Assembly (NCBI GenBank): GCA_021774795.1
Contig: JAJFIR010000047.1
Location: forward strand, 50,748-114,747
DNA: 64,000 nt
Reading direction: 5' to 3'
Source of the DNA: Emcibacteraceae bacterium
GTDB taxonomy: Bacteria; Pseudomonadota; Alphaproteobacteria; Sphingomonadales; Emcibacteraceae
The position numbers and the translations under genes were made by a program. Below are positions 16,262 through 25,354 of the stretch, piece after piece. The notes under the pieces were generated by a model. The model was not told the origin of the DNA. It ran no database searches and saw only the letters and a list, made by a program, of their open reading frames with translations. How positions within the stretch are numbered: the first letter of the stretch is position 1; each line of letters begins with the position of its first letter.

Positions 16262-19200
16262 TTATTCCGCAACTTCTATATCGCCTTCAACTTCATCATC
16301 ATGAGATTTAAGAAATGATAATTTCCCTGCGATGGTATCCTTGATATCGTAAAGACATGGAACAAGTATCAAAGTGATGAATGTAGCAAAGAGCACGCCA
16401 AAAGTAAGTGAGACGACCATAGGTATGATAAAGATCGCCTGATAACTTGTTTCAAGCATAATTGGCACAAGTCCAACAAATGTTGTTATTGATGTCAGAA
16501 TAATCGCCCGAAAGCGCATTCTTCCGCCTTCAGCGATGGCCTCTGTATATTTCATACCTTCTTTCTTAAGACGTTTAATACAGTCCACAAGCACAAGATT
16601 GTCATTGATTACCACACCGGACGCAGCAAAAAGACCAAGGAAGGAATATAGGCTAACCGGCATATCAACTATCAAATGACCTATCAATGCCCCGACGAAC
16701 CCGAACGGCACAGCCGTAAGGATAATAACAGGTTCAATGTAAGATCTTAAGCCGATGGCAAGTAACGCATATATTGCGAGAAGAACAAGTGATAAGTAAA
16801 AACCAATCTCATCGAAGAAGATGCCCTGCTCTTCGACCTGTCCGTCCGGTATAACGGCAAAACCGGCATATTCACCCTTCATGTCTATAAATATTCCATC
16901 ATCCAGATACTTATATGCCTGAAATGGCGACACGATATTCTTATTCATTCTTGCCTGAACTTTAATGATATTCTGACCGTTAATTCTTTCCGGTGAATTT
17001 AATATCGGCACGTAATCCATCTCCGCCACCATATTAAACGGTATTTCACCCCCCTCAGGAGTTTGGATGTACATTTCACGAAGAGCATTTAGATTTTGTC
17101 TCGCGTCCAGTGGAAACCGCACATGAATATCAACTGTTTCACCGTCCCGCGGTATGCGCTGGACAATTCGCCCGAAAAATCCAAGACGTACCTGATCGCT
17201 AAGGGTACTCAGTGTCAAACCATAATGTTCTGCTTCCGGTTTTAGTGAAAGTCTTAATTCCTGCGCCTGCCGGTCCCGATTGTCATATATTTGAGTAAGG
17301 CCTTGTATGTCGCGCATTTCAATTTTTATGCGCTCTACAGCCTCTTCCATATCAGCATCATTACTGGCGGAAACAAAGAAACTTAAGTCACCACCACGTC
17401 TTCCGGTATTTCTTGAGTTTTTAAGTGTTACTTCTACTGCTTCAGGAATTTCTCCCACTCTTTCCTGCCATGCGTTCATTACTTCCTCGGCATCCATGAT
17501 TGCCATGGCTTCAGATGACATTTCAAGCGACATCCGGATATTATTACCAAACACAAAACTATCATAATTTGGAAATAGAATATTTCTCGCCATTCCTGTT
17601 TTCTGTTCGTATTCCTCCTCAACGCCGCCGGGGCCACTGATGGCTTCAACCATTGCATCATGCAGTCTTTCACCTGTGCCTTCCGGTGCGGTCTCTGAGA
17701 GATCCACGCTATAACGGAGAAGATTGCTGGGTATTTCAGGATTAAATGACGATTTTATAAACCCGAGCACATAAGCTGTGGAAAATAGAATAAGTACTGA
17801 GAAAAATAAGCAGGTAGTCAGATATTTTGCTCGTAAGCATTTTTCAATAAATGGTTTATATTTATATCTTGCAAAATCGATCAGCCACTGGGCGACCTTT
17901 TTTTGAAATACCCGGAATTTTTGATACCAGGCCTCGTTAGGTTCAAAATGTTTTTTGCTGGATAAATGGCACGGCAAAATGAGTAGACATTCTACCAGTG
18001 AGAAAATAAGTGCGCCAGATACAACCACTGCTATGTCTCGTGCTTGCTGCCCGGTTTCAGATTCGAACATTAACAAGGGTACAACTGCCAAAATAGTCGT
18101 AAATACAGATAGAATAATGGGTAAAGAGAGGGTCTGTGCGCCGTAAATAGCGCCTTTTAGTCCTTTGAACCGCGTTCGCTGGGTTGCGTGAATACCCTCC
18201 CCTACTACAATCGCATCATCGACAACGATCCCGAGCACCAGCAGGAAGCCGAATAACGATATCTGATTTATAGAAAAATCGAAAAGTTTCATTATCATGA
18301 AAGCGCCACTAAAAGCGATCACAATGCCAAAAGTAACCCAGAGTGCGAGATCAAGCCGCAAAAACATGACAAGAAGGAAAAACACGAGCACCAGACCGGT
18401 AAGACTATTGGAAATTAACATTTCCAGACGTTGATAAAATTCAACGCTATCATCGCGCCATGTTGTGACGGTTATTCCTTGTGGAAATGTGTCTTTCGCT
18501 GTTACAAGATATTCTTTGACGGCTGAGGTCAGTTCTAACACATCCTGACCGGGACTTAATTGTGTTTCAAGGACAATAGATGGTTTGCCTTTGGACCTAA
18601 AAATAAAAAATCTTTCGCTGACACCATCTTTGATCTCTGCGATGTCACCTAACCTGATGCGCGTCCCGTTGGCCTGTTGCAATAAAGTTATTTCAGCAAA
18701 TTCTTTTTCGTAGTAAGCGCGGCCTTCTGCTCGAATTTGCAATGAACCAAAGCCATTTCGAATTGATCCCACAGAAATATCAACAGAGCTGTCACTGATC
18801 GCTTTTGCAACCGTTGCCATGGAAATACCCAAGCGACGTAGATCAAATTCGGATACTTCAATGCTAATCGTATTGGGTGGAAATCCGCGCACTTCGATAA
18901 GATTTACCTCTGGCAGCCCGAGCAAATCTGAACGAACCCGCCTTGCAACCCCTGCCAATGTTTTCTGATCTGTGTCACCGGAGACTATAATGTCAATAAT
19001 ATCGTCATTTTGAATGTTATGTTGAACGCGTGGCGGTTCAATATCACGAGGAAACGAGCGGATACCATCAATTCGCGACTGAACTTCGTCGATCACGATC
19101 TGAACGCTTGCTCCGCGATCAATTTGAAGTGTCACTCTTGAGCTGCCACGAAAGGAACGCGAGGACATTTTTTTAATATTCGCCACACCTTGCAGTGCAT

Positions 19201-19408
19201 CTTCAATAGGTATCGTGATATTTTCTTCAACTTCGTTTGGACCTGCGCCAAGATAGCTAACCCGTACGGATATTTCATTTGGTGTTATGACGGGAAATAC
19301 TTCGGTTCTAAGAAGAGGTAAACTTACAACACCACCAACAACGATCAATATCATCAATAAATTTGCAGCGACGTGGTTTTCCGCAAACCATGCAATTAAA
19401 TTTTTCAT
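16262..19408 (-). CDS. RND family efflux transporter, inner-membrane pump
   Basis: A 1048-residue resistance-nodulation-division transporter with the usual twelve-helix plan: one N-terminal helix (LLMILIVVGGVVSLPLL), two large periplasmic loops and two groups of helices. The proton-relay aspartates are in GIVVDDAIVVGEGI in helix 4. It would work as a trimer with the adaptor and outer-membrane channel encoded immediately upstream. The start ATG overlaps the adaptor stop by four bases (ATGA), so all three genes form one leftward operon. The substrate is unknown and no regulator gene adjoins the operon. Its end faces the ferredoxin terminator. Confidence 0.92.
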   Translation of the reverse strand: MKNLIAWFAENHVAANLLMILIVVGGVVSLPLLRTEVFPVITPNEISVRVSYLGAGPNEVEENITIPIEDALQGVANIKKMSSRSFRGSSRVTLQIDRGASVQIVIDEVQSRIDGIRSFPRDIEPPRVQHNIQNDDIIDIIVSGDTDQKTLAGVARRVRSDLLGLPEVNLIEVRGFPPNTISIEVSEFDLRRLGISMATVAKAISDSSVDISVGSIRNGFGSLQIRAEGRAYYEKEFAEITLLQQANGTRIRLGDIAEIKDGVSERFFIFRSKGKPSIVLETQLSPGQDVLELTSAVKEYLVTAKDTFPQGITVTTWRDDSVEFYQRLEMLISNSLTGLVLVFFLLVMFLRLDLALWVTFGIVIAFSGAFMIMKLFDFSINQISLFGFLLVLGIVVDDAIVVGEGIHATQRTRFKGLKGAIYGAQTLSLPIILSVFTTILAVVPLLMFESETGQQARDIAVVVSGALIFSLVECLLILPCHLSSKKHFEPNEAWYQKFRVFQKKVAQWLIDFARYKYKPFIEKCLRAKYLTTCLFFSVLILFSTAYVLGFIKSSFNPEIPSNLLRYSVDLSETAPEGTGERLHDAMVEAISGPGGVEEEYEQKTGMARNILFPNYDSFVFGNNIRMSLEMSSEAMAIMDAEEVMNAWQERVGEIPEAVEVTLKNSRNTGRRGGDLSFFVSASNDADMEEAVERIKIEMRDIQGLTQIYDNRDRQAQELRLSLKPEAEHYGLTLSTLSDQVRLGFFGRIVQRIPRDGETVDIHVRFPLDARQNLNALREMYIQTPEGGEIPFNMVAEMDYVPILNSPERINGQNIIKVQARMNKNIVSPFQAYKYLDDGIFIDMKGEYAGFAVIPDGQVEEQGIFFDEIGFYLSLVLLAIYALLAIGLRSYIEPVIILTAVPFGFVGALIGHLIVDMPVSLYSFLGLFAASGVVINDNLVLVDCIKRLKKEGMKYTEAIAEGGRMRFRAIILTSITTFVGLVPIMLETSYQAIFIIPMVVSLTFGVLFATFITLILVPCLYDIKDTIAGKLSFLKSHDDEVEGDIEVAE

Positions 19409-20826
19409 TGGTTTCCTCCTTGTGTTTGACCACCACCATTTTGAGCACCACTGCGGGCTGCCTGTCTTTGGGCGCGCGCCGCAGCACGTTGCTCAGGTGT
19501 CATATTTGCTATCGCTGCCCTTTGTTCCGGCGTTAAGTCTGGCCTATTACCACCACCTTGGCCCACAACGGGGGCTTCGGCCGCGGCCGCGGTAGCAGCA
19601 CCGCCAGCAGGAGGAGCGGGACGGGCACTAGGACGACCACCGCCACGCGGACCACCAACAGGCACACCATCAAGATTAGCAATTACCGCTTTCATTCCCG
19701 GAACATAAGAAAAGGGCGGTGATGTTGTTATCGTTTCACCTTCTTCAATCCCCCCTGTTATAGTAACAAAATCATCATTGCGGTCCAAAACCTCAACCCG
19801 TTTAGTGATAAGTTTTTCGCCTGAATATATGAATATATTATTGTCATCACGCATTGCTTTAATCGGTACCTGGAACACATTGCCAATTTTTGGCCCCTGA
19901 ACTTCCAGGTCGACAAATACGCCGGGCAGCAATGGCGGCGTTTCTTTATCTTGTTTCAAATTCATAGGATCATAAATGGTGGCAATCGCATAATAAACGC
20001 GGCTTTTTCGATCAATTGAGCTTTCAAGACGCATGATTTTGGCATCCCAGGAAATCTCATCGTCACGGGTTAGATCACGCACGGTGACATTTAACATGTC
20101 TTCTTCTGCCAAAATACCCACGCTTTTTACATTCATTAGATCCAGTTGTTTCTGACTTAGGGGCATGCGAATTTCCGCTTCCTCAGTTCCAAAAACTGCT
20201 GCCAAGTCCTGGTTCGTGCTGACTATTTGCCCTAAATCAACGAGCTTTTCGTCAAGCATCAGCGGGAACGGCGCTTTTATTTCGGTTCGTTCCAAGCGTA
20301 TTTTCTGTGTATCGTAGTTTGCTTGCGCCCCTTTTAGTCCTGCCTCCGCTTCGCGCAATTGTGGTATTCTTAACACGAGATCTGTCGCTTCACCTTCACC
20401 GTATTTTTCCCAGTCCTGTCGGGCTAGATCAGACTGTTCTTTTTCAACGCTCAGGGTTTGCTCAGCGCGCGCAACATTCACCTCTGCCTGCACCAGAGCA
20501 AGCTCATAATCCGCAGGATCAATGCGCATCAAAATCTCACCGGTGTTGAAGAAACCACCCGTTAAAAATTTTGGTGATGTGTAGACGATCTGGCCTGCGA
20601 CTTGAGACTTTAGATTAATGTTCAGTCTGCTTTCAACAACAGCTTGCGTGCTAACGGTAGGGAACACGTCCTGTTTTTTCGCTGTTATCACATCCAACCT
20701 TTCGACACGGTCCTCAAGTATTTCGACTGGCGCAGTGGGACGCAATAAATACATCCCGGTTGCCGCAACCGCGGTCACGCCGATAATGGCCATAACAATC
20801 ATTATTTGCGCATTAGATTTTTTCAT
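19405..20826 (-). CDS. RND efflux adaptor (membrane fusion protein) with low-complexity C-terminal tail
   Basis: A 473-residue periplasmic adaptor of the HlyD/AcrA type, anchored by one N-terminal helix (IMVMAIIGVTAVAATGMYLL). It has the lipoyl halves around VAGQIVYTSPKF and IKAPFPLMLDEKLVDLGQIV, flanking a coiled-coil hairpin, then the beta-barrel and membrane-proximal domains to about residue 385. The last 85 residues are unusual: a Gly/Pro/Ala-rich linker followed by two TPEQRAA units and a Gln/Gly end. The tail is not part of the adaptor fold. Stop and start codons overlap with both neighbours in the pump operon. Confidence 0.9.
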   Translation of the reverse strand: MKKSNAQIMIVMAIIGVTAVAATGMYLLRPTAPVEILEDRVERLDVITAKKQDVFPTVSTQAVVESRLNINLKSQVAGQIVYTSPKFLTGGFFNTGEILMRIDPADYELALVQAEVNVARAEQTLSVEKEQSDLARQDWEKYGEGEATDLVLRIPQLREAEAGLKGAQANYDTQKIRLERTEIKAPFPLMLDEKLVDLGQIVSTNQDLAAVFGTEEAEIRMPLSQKQLDLMNVKSVGILAEEDMLNVTVRDLTRDDEISWDAKIMRLESSIDRKSRVYYAIATIYDPMNLKQDKETPPLLPGVFVDLEVQGPKIGNVFQVPIKAMRDDNNIFIYSGEKLITKRVEVLDRNDDFVTITGGIEEGETITTSPPFSYVPGMKAVIANLDGVPVGGPRGGGRPSARPAPPAGGAATAAAAEAPVVGQGGGNRPDLTPEQRAAIANMTPEQRAAARAQRQAARSGAQNGGGQTQGGNQ

Positions 20827-22280
20827 TATAAAATTTCCTGATTATTACGGGTCTGATCCGCGTCTGCCATTTGATTTATATATCCTTCAATATTCTGACC
20901 GCCAAGTGCCAAATGCAAGTCCGCCCGGTTCAAAAGCCTTCGATGCTTTACCCGCAGCAAACTTTGTTGCGCTGAAATTCTGGTTCTTTGGACATTTACA
21001 AGAGAGAGTATGTCAACAAGCCCTTTAGCATATTGTTCAAGTGCTTTTTCTTCACTTGCGATGGCGCGGTCAACGGCTATGGTCAGATGTTCCTCTTGCT
21101 CAGCCAGCGTCACTTCTGCGGTAAGCGCGTTCTCCGCTTCCTGATACGCGGTCAATATTGTTCTAAGGTAATTTGCGAGGCTACTATCAAGTGCTACTTC
21201 ATTAATCACAACTTGCTGACGTCGCCTGCTACCATCAAGTATCGGTTGTACCAGATTGCCAACAACACTCCATGCCAAATTATCAATATCTACAATGTCC
21301 TGCAAATCGCTGCCGCTTGCCGTTGTACTCCCGGAGATGTTCAAAGAAGGATAAAGTGCTTTTTTTGCAACATTTAGATCATAATTAGCACCAAGCACTC
21401 TATTTCGAGCGGCCATTATGTCCGGTCTTTGCGCCAATAAACTGGCCGGGATTCCCATTTGGATAAGATTATCAAGCCCTGGTAATTCTATATCCTGAGG
21501 AACTCGTCCGGAAGGATAAGATCCAATGAGGGTCTCTAATATCCGCATGCGTTCCGTTACCGTTTGCCTTTGATTGGAAAGGTTTGATCTCGCTGTCGCA
21601 ACATTGGTTTCAATTTGAAGCAAATCCAGAACATCAACAAGTCCACGCGCATAGCGGCTGTCAACCAGATCTTCCGCTTGCAGAAGTTTTTCAAGATTGA
21701 GTTCCAGAAGGTCATTTTGGAGAACTGACTCAGTTACATCAAACCAGCGTTGAGCCGTTCTTGTCGCAAGCGACATACGCGCAAATTCAAGATCATTTTT
21801 GAAGGAAAGAACCGATTGTTCAGCAGAGGCACTATCATTTGCTAGTCGACCCCAGATATCTGCTTCCCATGCGAGGCCACCGCGCAATGAGAAGCTCTGG
21901 TTGTCTGCCGTTCCTCTCTCAAAATCACCACTCCGTGTAGCACCAACACGAATATCACCGGTGATGCTACGCGCTCCATCCGTGATCGACTGTTGAGCCA
22001 GCGCCGTTCTAAGACGGTTAGCAGACACTCTCAGGTCAGGATTATTTTCAAGTGCCCTAAGGACAATTTCCGGTAGATCACGGACTTCGTCAGCGTTCAG
22101 CCAGTTTAGTTCTGACCTGACTGCGGTCATGTTCGGGCTTTGCCAAGCTGCAGGTATAGCCAACAGATTTAGCTGATCGTCAACATTAATGTTTGGCGCA
22201 CAGCTAGACACCAAGCTTATGCCCAGCATTAGCAAAAAAGTACGACCAATTTTATGACCATATAAAATGGTACTGTTCAT
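20826..22280 (-). CDS. Outer-membrane efflux lipoprotein, TolC/NodT type
   Basis: A 484-residue outer-membrane channel of the NodT-like group. The signal peptide ends in the lipobox SLVSSC (Cys27), so it is a lipidated outer-membrane factor. Two internal repeats of helical coiled-coil domain follow, with RPDIMAARNRVLGANYDLNVAKKALYPSL-type motif near residue 280 and a second coiled-coil half (ASEEKALEQYAKGLVDILSLV). It is the first gene of the three-gene pump operon and touches the adaptor gene by one base. It provides the outer-membrane exit for the RND pump. Confidence 0.9.
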   Translation of the reverse strand: MNSTILYGHKIGRTFLLMLGISLVSSCAPNINVDDQLNLLAIPAAWQSPNMTAVRSELNWLNADEVRDLPEIVLRALENNPDLRVSANRLRTALAQQSITDGARSITGDIRVGATRSGDFERGTADNQSFSLRGGLAWEADIWGRLANDSASAEQSVLSFKNDLEFARMSLATRTAQRWFDVTESVLQNDLLELNLEKLLQAEDLVDSRYARGLVDVLDLLQIETNVATARSNLSNQRQTVTERMRILETLIGSYPSGRVPQDIELPGLDNLIQMGIPASLLAQRPDIMAARNRVLGANYDLNVAKKALYPSLNISGSTTASGSDLQDIVDIDNLAWSVVGNLVQPILDGSRRRQQVVINEVALDSSLANYLRTILTAYQEAENALTAEVTLAEQEEHLTIAVDRAIASEEKALEQYAKGLVDILSLVNVQRTRISAQQSLLRVKHRRLLNRADLHLALGGQNIEGYINQMADADQTRNNQEIL

Positions 22281-22359
22281 TGCTGTTCCAATCGTTAAAA
22301 AATATTAACTTCAATATCTTATTATACGCAGTGGAACAATAAATCCTGCACAAATTATT

Positions 22360-23124
22360 TTAAAATCTAAGCGATAAGCAACTCAATCCACCGTCTAATT
22401 TGCGATATTCCGACACGTCCACTTCTCTTACTTTATAACCCGCCGCCTTGATAACGGCAACTGTCCTGTCATATCCCTTCGGAACAAGTACTGTGCCGTT
22501 AATCCATACGCTATTTGCAGAATAGCTATGATCAGCTTCTATTTCAATTATATCATACTTTTGAAATTCCGGTTTCGATAAAAATTCACCGCAAGCCAGC
22601 AAGGTATTATCTTCTATATAACCGAGCCCTGTTTTTAAATGTAATACTTCAGACATTTCAACGACAGAACCGGTCATTGCGTATTTCTCAAGAATAGAAA
22701 TCATTTGATCTGCGCCAATTTGATTGGTCCTTTCCGATAATCCAATATAGTAGTGATCGCCGGCCATCATGATATCACCCGCTTCCACTTGCCCGGGCGA
22801 TGTTATGCGCTCTATATTTTCATAAAAACTCTTCACCGTGTCTTCAATATGTTTTACTTCACCGCGACGACTTGGCGCACCGGGGCGGGTTAATATCGCA
22901 CAGTGAGGCGTCATTAAAGCAACGTCCTCAACAAAGCAACTATCGGGAAAATCTTCGCACGCTTCCAGAACTGTTACGTCAAGACCGCATTCTTTTAAAG
23001 CATCGATATAATCATTATGCTGAGCCACCGCTTTTTTGTAGTCCGGTATTCCATAATCCGCATCAGATAAACCATCAACTAACGATCTGCTAGGTTTACG
23101 TGTAATCGCATACTTAAACATCAT
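22360..23124 (-). CDS. Dimethylargininase-like guanidine-modifying enzyme (DDAH)
   Basis: A 254-residue enzyme of the amidinotransferase/GME superfamily. It has the DDAH layout: substrate-binding Asp in SCFVEDVA near residue 66, the catalytic His in LHLKTGLGYIEDN near residue 161, and the nucleophilic Cys in GGLSCLSLRF five residues from the C-terminus. DDAH hydrolyses N-omega-methylated arginines to citrulline and a methylamine. It starts 7 bp after the neighbouring amidinohydrolase and is the last gene of a three-gene leftward operon with a TetR operator upstream. ATG 23121 is an equal alternative start. Confidence 0.82.
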   Translation of the reverse strand: MMFKYAITRKPSRSLVDGLSDADYGIPDYKKAVAQHNDYIDALKECGLDVTVLEACEDFPDSCFVEDVALMTPHCAILTRPGAPSRRGEVKHIEDTVKSFYENIERITSPGQVEAGDIMMAGDHYYIGLSERTNQIGADQMISILEKYAMTGSVVEMSEVLHLKTGLGYIEDNTLLACGEFLSKPEFQKYDIIEIEADHSYSANSVWINGTVLVPKGYDRTVAVIKAAGYKVREVDVSEYRKLDGGLSCLSLRF

Positions 23125-23131
23125 TATAATC

Positions 23132-24016
23132 CTATTTTCTTAAAATTGGGCGTGTCATACAAGTAGGCCCGCCTTCGCACGGAATACAGATCTCATCCCC
23201 GTCAAAGACACTCACGTCGCAGCCGGCATCACGCATTAATTTATGAGTTTCTGGAAAGCCGTCCAAAGCAATCGCCTTCATCGGTGCGGTTGCCAATACA
23301 TTAAGATTAAGGCCGCCACTATTTTCAAATTCGTCGGTCGGCGCCTCAAGAAGCGTAAAACCCATTTCTTCCATCAGCTGGTATAGTGCCACCGGCATAA
23401 GTGTTGCGTAAACAAGGGCGACTTTCTCGGCGAGCAAGCTTACCACTGACATCAAATGAAGGCACGCCGATTTACCGTGGTAAACAGGAAGGTCAAATTG
23501 AACGACTTCTATATTCTGCGCGCCAAGCATTTTGGTTAACTGTTCAATTCCAGCCTGATTTGTTCGATAACCACGACCGACCGCGAGGATGTTATCATCA
23601 AGCCAGAAACAATCCCCTGCTTCCGCATTTCCCGGTGCTTCAATTTGACCAATGACGTCAATGCCCCGTTCATCATAAAAAGATCTGTGAAGCGTTACTT
23701 CATCCTTACGCAGCACTTTGCCGGGGTTCATCAAAATGGTGCCTGCGGGCGTTACCAACGACGGGTCATAGGTAAAGACGGAATCCGACAGACCATCATC
23801 ACTATCGTTAAACCAGAGAATTTCTGCTCCTGATTTTTCAATAAGCTCCACAAAACCTTGATATTGGGCTTGTACTTTCGCAGGAATAAGTTTCTTTGCA
23901 TAATGCCACTTTTCAATTTCAGCATTTAACATCTCTTTACCTGGCTTGCGCAGAGCGACACTATGCAGTGGTGCCACCATGCTAGATACGCCAAATTCAA
24001 CTATATTTTTATTCAT
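23132..24016 (-). CDS. Arginine deiminase-related guanidine-modifying enzyme
   Basis: A 294-residue second member of the guanidine-modifying superfamily, only distantly related to the DDAH-like neighbour. Conserved parts are NDSDDGLSDSVFTYDPSL (acidic guanidine-binding residues), GNAEAGDCFWLDDNILAVG, CLHLMSVVSLL with the presumed catalytic His near residue 186, and the nucleophilic Cys in GGPTCMTRPI seven residues from the end. The family includes dimethylarginine hydrolases, arginine dihydrolases and amidinotransferases, so the exact guanidino substrate is open. Its start overlaps the stop of the cysteine hydrolase gene, showing coupled translation. Two different enzymes of this superfamily in one operon suggest successive or alternative guanidino substrates. 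Confidence 0.78.
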   Translation of the reverse strand: MNKNIVEFGVSSMVAPLHSVALRKPGKEMLNAEIEKWHYAKKLIPAKVQAQYQGFVELIEKSGAEILWFNDSDDGLSDSVFTYDPSLVTPAGTILMNPGKVLRKDEVTLHRSFYDERGIDVIGQIEAPGNAEAGDCFWLDDNILAVGRGYRTNQAGIEQLTKMLGAQNIEVVQFDLPVYHGKSACLHLMSVVSLLAEKVALVYATLMPVALYQLMEEMGFTLLEAPTDEFENSGGLNLNVLATAPMKAIALDGFPETHKLMRDAGCDVSVFDGDEICIPCEGGPTCMTRPILRK

Positions 24017-24629
24017 TTCCCTGCACTCTATTTATGTGGTTAGCATCCCCATCCAACAATCCTAATGCGTCCTCCGTGGTGATCGCTGTGCAAAATTCAC
24101 CGTGCATGCTCGCCACCGATAGATTATGTACTAGCTCTGGATCATAATCAGTTCCATCAATGCCAATACGGTTCGTTGTCGCGCAGCAATCGTGAACCAG
24201 ATATGTATCAAAACCCATATTACCCGCCATACGTATGGTAGTTTCAACACAGAAATTTGTGAAAAAACCAACGACCACAAGGCGATCGACACCGGCACGG
24301 CGCAGCTGTATTTCAAGTGACGTACCAAGAAATCCGCTGTTTACATCTTTTTCAACGACAATATCTTTTGGTGAAGGACCAAATCCTTCTTTCATATTTC
24401 CTGTTGGAATTGAAAGCTTGAGCGGTGATGCATCTTCGCGGCTGTCATGTTTGGTGTAAGCAACCCTGATCCCTTTATCACGCCATTTGGTAAGCAGTGA
24501 ACGCATGTTGTCTTCCGCATCCAAATTATTTCGGCGGCCGGCCGGCCCGCCCCAATGTTCAAATACATCGACCCCTTCCTGAACATCTATAAGAAGAAGT
24601 GCAGCATTTTTCCCAAATTTTTCGATCAT
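24009..24629 (-). CDS. Cysteine hydrolase, isochorismatase-like superfamily
   Basis: The protein carries the family triad: Asp in ALLLIDVQEG, Lys in VVEKDVNSGF and Cys in GFFTNFCVETT, at about residues 16, 111 and 144 from my start. Members hydrolyse amides, for example N-carbamoylsarcosine, biuret or nicotinamide. I start at ATG 24629 because GGAG lies nine bases upstream; an ATG at 24644 has no ribosome-binding site. It is the first gene of the operon with the two guanidine-modifying enzymes, so a ureido (carbamoyl) product of those enzymes is a sensible substrate, which is inference. A TetR-type operator lies 23-38 bp upstream. Confidence 0.82.
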   Translation of the reverse strand: MIEKFGKNAALLLIDVQEGVDVFEHWGGPAGRRNNLDAEDNMRSLLTKWRDKGIRVAYTKHDSREDASPLKLSIPTGNMKEGFGPSPKDIVVEKDVNSGFLGTSLEIQLRRAGVDRLVVVGFFTNFCVETTIRMAGNMGFDTYLVHDCCATTNRIGIDGTDYDPELVHNLSVASMHGEFCTAITTEDALGLLDGDANHINRVQGNE

Positions 24630-24651
24630 TTTCACAAACTCCATTTTAAAT

Positions 24652-24680
24652 TTGAACGATTGTTCAGTTTTATATATGAT
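24652..24680 (+). promoter_or_regulatory. TetR-type operator 1 overlapping the tetR promoter
   Basis: The inverted repeat TGAAC-GATT-GTTCA lies at 24653-24666. TTGAAC (24652-24657) can serve as the -35 element, with TATGAT (24675-24680) as -10 at a 17-bp spacing, reading toward the tetR gene. The same block lies just upstream of the leftward hydrolase operon, so one bound repressor could block both directions. Confidence 0.65.
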
Positions 24681-24751
24681 AAATACAACAATGCCAATAA
24701 AAAAATCAAAATATCCGCCACTTCCTGGAAAATATTAGTATTATAAAGCAC

Positions 24752-25354
24752 ATGAACGAAGACACTAAAAAATCATCTTACGGTAAAGCGAAAGAAAAGC
24801 TTATCAAAGCCACGACAGAATGCTTAATGAAAAACGGCACTGACGGCGTTTCCGTGCGTAAAATATGTTCTGAAGCTGGCGTTTCAGTGGGTCTGATCAA
24901 TTATCATTATCCTTCCCTGCAAAATTTGATTGCAGATTCTTATAAAGATCTTGCTTTATCGCTTCTTGAACGCGCCAAAAATTCTGCAAATGACGCAAAC
25001 GGCACACCCGAGAAAAAACTTTCTGTATTTCTGAAAACTTCTTTTGATAATATTTCCATGAACCGACGCACATTACGGGCATGGATCGTGTTTTGGGGCA
25101 TGATTGAGAGCTCCCCACCCGTTAAAGAGGCACATGATATTGCAAATCAGGCTTTTGAAGGGTTTCTTGAAAACATTTTCGCAGAACTGGATAAACAAAC
25201 GCCACTTAAGACGACACCCAGATTGGCGGCCATTGGCCTCACTGCGATGCAGGACGGCCTATGGCTTGAATTTGGTCTTCAGTCGGGTACTTTCACGGCA
25301 AATGAAGCGCAAGAACTTTGCGAGCTTTGGATTAATTCAATCAAAAAAAATTAA
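24752..25354 (+). CDS. TetR family regulator, BetI-like
   Basis: A 200-residue repressor. The N-terminal helix-turn-helix domain covers residues 12-60 (TDGVSVRKICSEAGVSVG, then LINYHYPSLQNLIADSY). The C-terminal half (RAWIVFWGMIESS and GLWLEFGLQSG) matches the ligand-binding domain of the BetI-like branch. It diverges from the guanidine-modifying operon and converges on an MFS transporter gene with a 4-bp overlap of ends. Matching inverted repeats occur in front of itself and in front of the MFS gene, which makes autoregulation and control of both neighbours likely. The inducer is unknown. Confidence 0.87.
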   Translation: MNEDTKKSSYGKAKEKLIKATTECLMKNGTDGVSVRKICSEAGVSVGLINYHYPSLQNLIADSYKDLALSLLERAKNSANDANGTPEKKLSVFLKTSFDNISMNRRTLRAWIVFWGMIESSPPVKEAHDIANQAFEGFLENIFAELDKQTPLKTTPRLAAIGLTAMQDGLWLEFGLQSGTFTANEAQELCELWINSIKKN

